Positions 5,826-8,237 of a stretch of 8,237 nucleotides of DNA are shown piece by piece. The notes beneath the pieces are model-generated. The model did not search any database. It was given only the letters and a program-made list of their open reading frames with translations, and was not told the origin of the DNA. The position numbers were made by a program, and so were the translations under genes. Numbering within the stretch: position 1 is the stretch's first letter; every line of letters starts with the position of its first letter. The DNA is from Archaeoglobi archaeon (GTDB lineage Archaea; Halobacteriota; Archaeoglobi; Archaeoglobales; Archaeoglobaceae): assembly GCA_004347865.1 (NCBI GenBank), contig QNUZ01000104.1:1-8237 (forward strand). Reading direction: 5' to 3'.

Positions 5826-6135
5826 ATTGCCGGAGGGTCCAAGCTTGCAGTTCTAGAGGGCGCTTAGAGATACCACAGGAAACCAAAGTTGTGCCTCGGG
5901 AGTAACACCACTTCTCACCGCAAGCAGACGCTCGCTCGAAGCGTTTGACCCCCCGAGGGGCTGTCCCATGTTCGGGTTGCCCCAGAATCATTGCAAGCTC
6001 TTGCTCGCTCATCAGGGGACCTATCAACATGGTATGTCTCCCCGAGCTCGCAGAAAGGCATCATCGGAAGCCTAGCTCTCTCAGCCCCTTCCCCGTTCGG
6101 GGATAGAATGAGTACTTTCTCTGGGATATTAAATC
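5826..6135. other. GC-rich, stem-loop-rich gap between convergent queC and nadK
   Basis: These 310 bases have no convincing gene. By hand count 5841-6100 is about 57% G+C, against about 42% in a sampled stretch of queC. Stem-loops seen: 5925-5932/5940-5947 (8 pairs, one G-U); GGGGC/GCCCC at 5957-5961/5979-5983 enclosing CCC/GGG; GGGGA/TCCCC at 6015-6019/6039-6043; CCCCG/CGGGG at 6091-6102; and CACA/TGTG in about 5874-5893. Small open frames on both strands show no recognisable domain. In an AT-leaning hyperthermophile, high G+C with stable helices suggests a structured RNA or an eroded insertion-element end. I see none of the conserved blocks of SRP RNA, RNase P RNA, tRNA or rRNA. Confidence 0.5.
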
Positions 6136-6888
6136 TTATTCTATTCTCCTTATAATTTGGAAAACTCTCTTAATCCTATCATCACGCTTGAAAAATACTG
6201 CAGGGAAATCTGATTTGGTTATTGTCACCCTTTTGGCCTCAAAGATTTTCTTTCCATCGGCTATTACCAAACCCGGGTTTTTGGCCTCGAATTCAACAAT
6301 TCTATCCATCCTGACAACAAAAGGTCTCCACCCAAACCTGAAGGGGGCTACTGGAACGATTATTATAGAAGGGTGATAAGGTTCGACCACGGGACCACCT
6401 GCAGAGAACGAGTAGGCAGTCGATCCGATTTGCGTTGCGGCTATTATTCCGTCACATCTTATCCTGTCGACCTCTTCAGAATCAATTTTTATTGTTATCT
6501 CCGTCAGCTTTCCCCTCTCTTTCCCGAAAAACGCTATTTCGTTCAAAGCCAAGCAATCTGAATCCCCGCAAGAACATTTTACCCTTTCAAACTTTTCCGT
6601 TTCGAATTTTTTAAGTGCAATCCTAATTTTATCTTCAAAGTCTGTAGAATTCGAATGCGTTAAGTACCCAATTTTCCCTGAATTGATGCCAAAAATCGGA
6701 GGACATCTTCTTACCTCTTGGAGAATCGATAGAATTGTACCGTCCCCCCCAATGCTAACTATGAAATCGAAGCTTTCGAGAGATCTTGAAGGTTTTGGGA
6801 GGCTTTTTACTTCATGCCCCAGATCCAAAAGAACCTTTTCAACTTTTTCTAGGAGTTCCGGGGATTTGTAGACAATTACAGATCTCAT
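6136..6888 (-). CDS. nadK: NAD kinase
   Basis: A 250-residue protein that phosphorylates NAD to NADP. Visible signatures: GGDGT (47-51) in SIGGDGTILSIL; GINSGKIGYLTH (67-78); LNE (115-117); CDG (145-147); TQIGSTAYSFSAGGPVV (152-168); PFRFGWRPFVV (182-192); and D211-G212 near the C-terminus. It resembles Archaeoglobus AF2373 from memory. A Cys cluster C105-x-C107-x4-C112 just before the NE motif is unusual as far as I recall. The ATG overlaps the suhB stop (ATGA on the minus strand), so the two are probably co-translated. The IMPase-then-NADK order matches the fused NADP phosphatase/NAD kinase of Methanocaldococcus (MJ0917). It converges with queC across the GC-rich gap. Confidence 0.95.
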   Translation of the reverse strand: MRSVIVYKSPELLEKVEKVLLDLGHEVKSLPKPSRSLESFDFIVSIGGDGTILSILQEVRRCPPIFGINSGKIGYLTHSNSTDFEDKIRIALKKFETEKFERVKCSCGDSDCLALNEIAFFGKERGKLTEITIKIDSEEVDRIRCDGIIAATQIGSTAYSFSAGGPVVEPYHPSIIIVPVAPFRFGWRPFVVRMDRIVEFEAKNPGLVIADGKKIFEAKRVTITKSDFPAVFFKRDDRIKRVFQIIRRIE

Positions 6889-7634
6889 AAAATCAGCTCC
6901 AGCAGTTTCCTGTACAATTTTTTATTTGTCGTCACTACATTTAACCTCTCCGACAATTCAAATCTTTTACTTCCCAAAGAGTTGCCCTTTTCATCCACTA
7001 CAATTCCACCGGCTTTCTCTAGTATATAAATTCCCCCCGCAACGTCGAAGATCCTAAGCATACCCCTTATGTCGATGAAGCAGTCAAAAAGTCCTTCCGC
7101 GACAAAGCAAGTCTCAAGAGCCGCACTTCCTAGTGCCCTTATTCTTTTGAACGGCAGTGGTCGGTTTGGATAGTACACAATCGCATTGAGTTCTTCCAAA
7201 TTCTCTTTTCCGCCTACCGTTATCACTGTTTCATTTTTAAAAGCCCTTTCGCTCGCATAATATTCATCACCGCTGCATAGATTGAAAACGTAACCGAAAA
7301 AAGCGTCAGCAAGGTTTTCTGAATCTGAAAAGCAAAGACTTAGAGAGTAGATAGGAATTCCCCTGACGGCGTTAAAAGTACCGTCAAGAGGATCCAAAGC
7401 AACAAAGACGTCTCCCTCTCCAACATATCCACACTCCTCGCTCAAAATCCTCAGTCTCTCCCTTTTGAGAATATCTAGAGCTGCATTTTCTGCAACCTTG
7501 TCAACCAGCTTAGTTACACCGCTTTTACCGATCCCATAAAATTCGCCTCTCTTGCCTATGGGAATGCTGTTTACGGCTTTAAGTACGCTTTTCGCAACTT
7601 CTCTCGAAATATTCAGCGCGTCTCTTTCATCCAT
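6885..7634 (-). CDS. suhB: Inositol monophosphatase / fructose-1,6-bisphosphatase family phosphatase
   Basis: A 249-residue Mg-dependent, lithium-sensitive-type phosphatase. Metal ligands are visible: E67 in SEEC; D81 and D84 in LDPLDGTFNA (80-89); and D197 in IFDVAGGIYILEKAGG, the second family signature. It resembles A. fulgidus AF2372, which hydrolyses both inositol-1-phosphate and fructose-1,6-bisphosphate; members of this family can also act on NADP. Substrates could be the di-myo-inositol phosphate pathway, gluconeogenesis, or NADP, as the overlapping nadK suggests. The Cys reported in AF2372 to form a regulatory disulfide (C150 with C186) has no counterpart at the first site here (EELNAIVYYP), while the second is kept (FDCFIDI, C185). 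Start chosen: ATG at 7634, with a TATA box about 28 bases upstream. Confidence 0.93.
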   Translation of the reverse strand: MDERDALNISREVAKSVLKAVNSIPIGKRGEFYGIGKSGVTKLVDKVAENAALDILKRERLRILSEECGYVGEGDVFVALDPLDGTFNAVRGIPIYSLSLCFSDSENLADAFFGYVFNLCSGDEYYASERAFKNETVITVGGKENLEELNAIVYYPNRPLPFKRIRALGSAALETCFVAEGLFDCFIDIRGMLRIFDVAGGIYILEKAGGIVVDEKGNSLGSKRFELSERLNVVTTNKKLYRKLLELIL

Positions 7635-7655
7635 GCTAAAAGCAGAAGCAAAATA

Positions 7656-7669
7656 GGTAATATTAAGTT
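7656..7669 (-). promoter_or_regulatory. TATA box for suhB-nadK
   Basis: Minus-strand AACTTAATATTACC is centred about 28 bases before the suhB ATG, with a purine-rich run upstream that could serve as BRE. The right end of the neighbouring tnpB element stops roughly 20 bases further upstream. Confidence 0.5.
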
Positions 7670-7691
7670 TTCTTCACAAATTCTCTGTGAG

Positions 7692-7716
7692 CTACTCCAC
7701 GACTAAAGTCGGGAGC
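7692..7716 (-). repeat. Right-end hairpin of the tnpB element
   Basis: On the minus strand CTCC-CGACTTTAGTCG-T-GGAG folds into a hairpin holding a 10-base palindrome (GACTTTAGTC) whose TAG is the tnpB stop. It is followed by AGCTCAC, the probable cleavage end near 7688. It aligns in shape and stop position with the hairpins of copies 1 and 2 (CTCC...TTTTAG...GGAG, then GTCAAC). Confidence 0.7.
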
Positions 7717-8237
7717 TTCCGGCGTTAAGAGAGGGCTTCACGCCCCTCCCCTCATCTGCCGGTCCGGGGGGCTCACAGCTCCCCCATCCCATGCCTCTCG
7801 TTAAGGCATGGGCTATGTTTATGCATGCGTTTAAATCCCTGTTGTAAATCAGCCCGCATTTCGGGCATCTGAATTCCCTTCCGCTGACCTGGGCAACATG
7901 CCCGCATCTGTGGCAAGTCTTTGAAGTGTTCCTGACCTCCTTTTTAGGCAAATACCTGACCTCTATTCCCTCAAGCAGGGCCTTGTACTCAACAATTTCC
8001 TGCAGCTTTCTGAAGGGCAGAGAGTGAAACCTCCTGTTTAATTCTTTGGACCTGTCAAAGTTACCCCTTATTCCGGTGAGATCTTCCATGACTATTATCG
8101 GCTTGGGGAACTGCTTAGCGTAGGCTACTACTTCATTCGCTGTTGCGTGAAGCTTCTGCTCGACAATCCTCTTCTCTTTATCCTTCAGCCTCTTAACATC
8201 CTTCATAAGCTTCTTCCTCTGCATTTTTCTCCTTACA
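7703..8237 (-). CDS. tnpB: TnpB, RNA-guided nuclease of an IS200/IS605-type element (5' end outside window)
   Basis: The C-terminal half of a TnpB, the Cas12 ancestor that uses an omega RNA made from its own element's right end. The frame stays open to the window edge (codons upstream of the ATG at 8224 read VRRK), so the gene is cut by the window and is not shown to be truncated. Counting from that ATG: RuvC-II Glu at E47 (IIVMEDLTGIRG); a zinc ribbon C104-x2-C107 and C120-x2-C123; RuvC-III Asp at D130 (YNRDLNACINIAHA). The RuvC-I Asp would lie off the window. The tail (GMGWGSCEPPGPADEG, then SLNAGSSRL) belongs to a different subfamily from copies 1 and 2. The element points toward suhB. No tnpA is seen. 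Confidence 0.9.
   Translation of the reverse strand, partial: VRRKMQRKKLMKDVKRLKDKEKRIVEQKLHATANEVVAYAKQFPKPIIVMEDLTGIRGNFDRSKELNRRFHSLPFRKLQEIVEYKALLEGIEVRYLPKKEVRNTSKTCHRCGHVAQVSGREFRCPKCGLIYNRDLNACINIAHALTRGMGWGSCEPPGPADEGRGVKPSLNAGSSRL

Noticed and set aside
5806..6030. Minus-strand 74-codon open frame (MLIGPLMSEQELAMILGQPE) and an overlapping frame after nadK.
   Set aside because: They overlap the end of queC or the stem-loop region, have no recognisable domain, no promoter and mixed composition. Left as part of the unexplained block.
5811..6120. SRP (7S) RNA or RNase P RNA as the identity of the GC-rich gap.
   Set aside because: I could not find the conserved SRP helix 8 loop or the RNase P CR-I/CR-V blocks on either strand.
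1..8237. CRISPR array or tandem spacer-like repeats.
   Set aside because: No regularly spaced short repeats were seen. The only repeats are the element ends and their hairpins.

Overview
The window looks like part of the chromosome of a hyperthermophilic euryarchaeon of the order Archaeoglobales. As recalled from memory, the alanine dehydrogenase (AF1665-like), the inositol monophosphatase (AF2372-like) and the NAD kinase (AF2373-like) resemble Archaeoglobus fulgidus proteins over their full length, and the last two are neighbours there as well. An archaeal NAC, TATA boxes about 25 bases before several starts, tRNA genes without an encoded CCA and a PGF-CTERM surface protein agree with this. 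No search was run.

Layout. Positions 1-209 hold the right end of a decayed, internally deleted IS200/IS605-type element (copy 1). Next comes a minus-strand gene for an exported protein with two Ig/TIG-like domains and a C-terminal PGF-CTERM anchor; its stop codon lies inside that element. A plus-strand tRNA-Leu(GAG) follows, then a second decayed element with the same internal deletion (copy 2, about 1387-1989), then a minus-strand tRNA-Phe(GAA). From 2178 onward are housekeeping genes: nac-trmI (overlapping), a frameshifted gene relic on the minus strand at 3241-3395, and the compact plus-strand operon ala-dph6-queC. Positions 5826-6135 are a GC-rich, stem-loop-rich gap without a convincing gene. 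The minus-strand pair suhB-nadK (overlapping) follows, and a tnpB of a different subfamily runs off the right edge just upstream of the suhB promoter.

How the genes fit together. NAC and TrmI serve translation: nascent-chain binding and tRNA m1A. Dph6 completes diphthamide on elongation factor 2. QueC makes preQ0, the precursor of archaeosine in tRNA. The suhB-nadK pair probably concerns polyol/sugar phosphates and NADP balance; the same two domains are fused in one protein in Methanocaldococcus jannaschii.

The least expected content is the IS200/IS605-derived material. Two non-autonomous copies share one deletion and keep an almost identical 160-base 3' end, the part that in TnpB systems carries the omega RNA. 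They bracket the surface gene and tRNA-Leu as direct repeats. The unexplained GC-rich block at 5826-6135 is the other place to look for something new.
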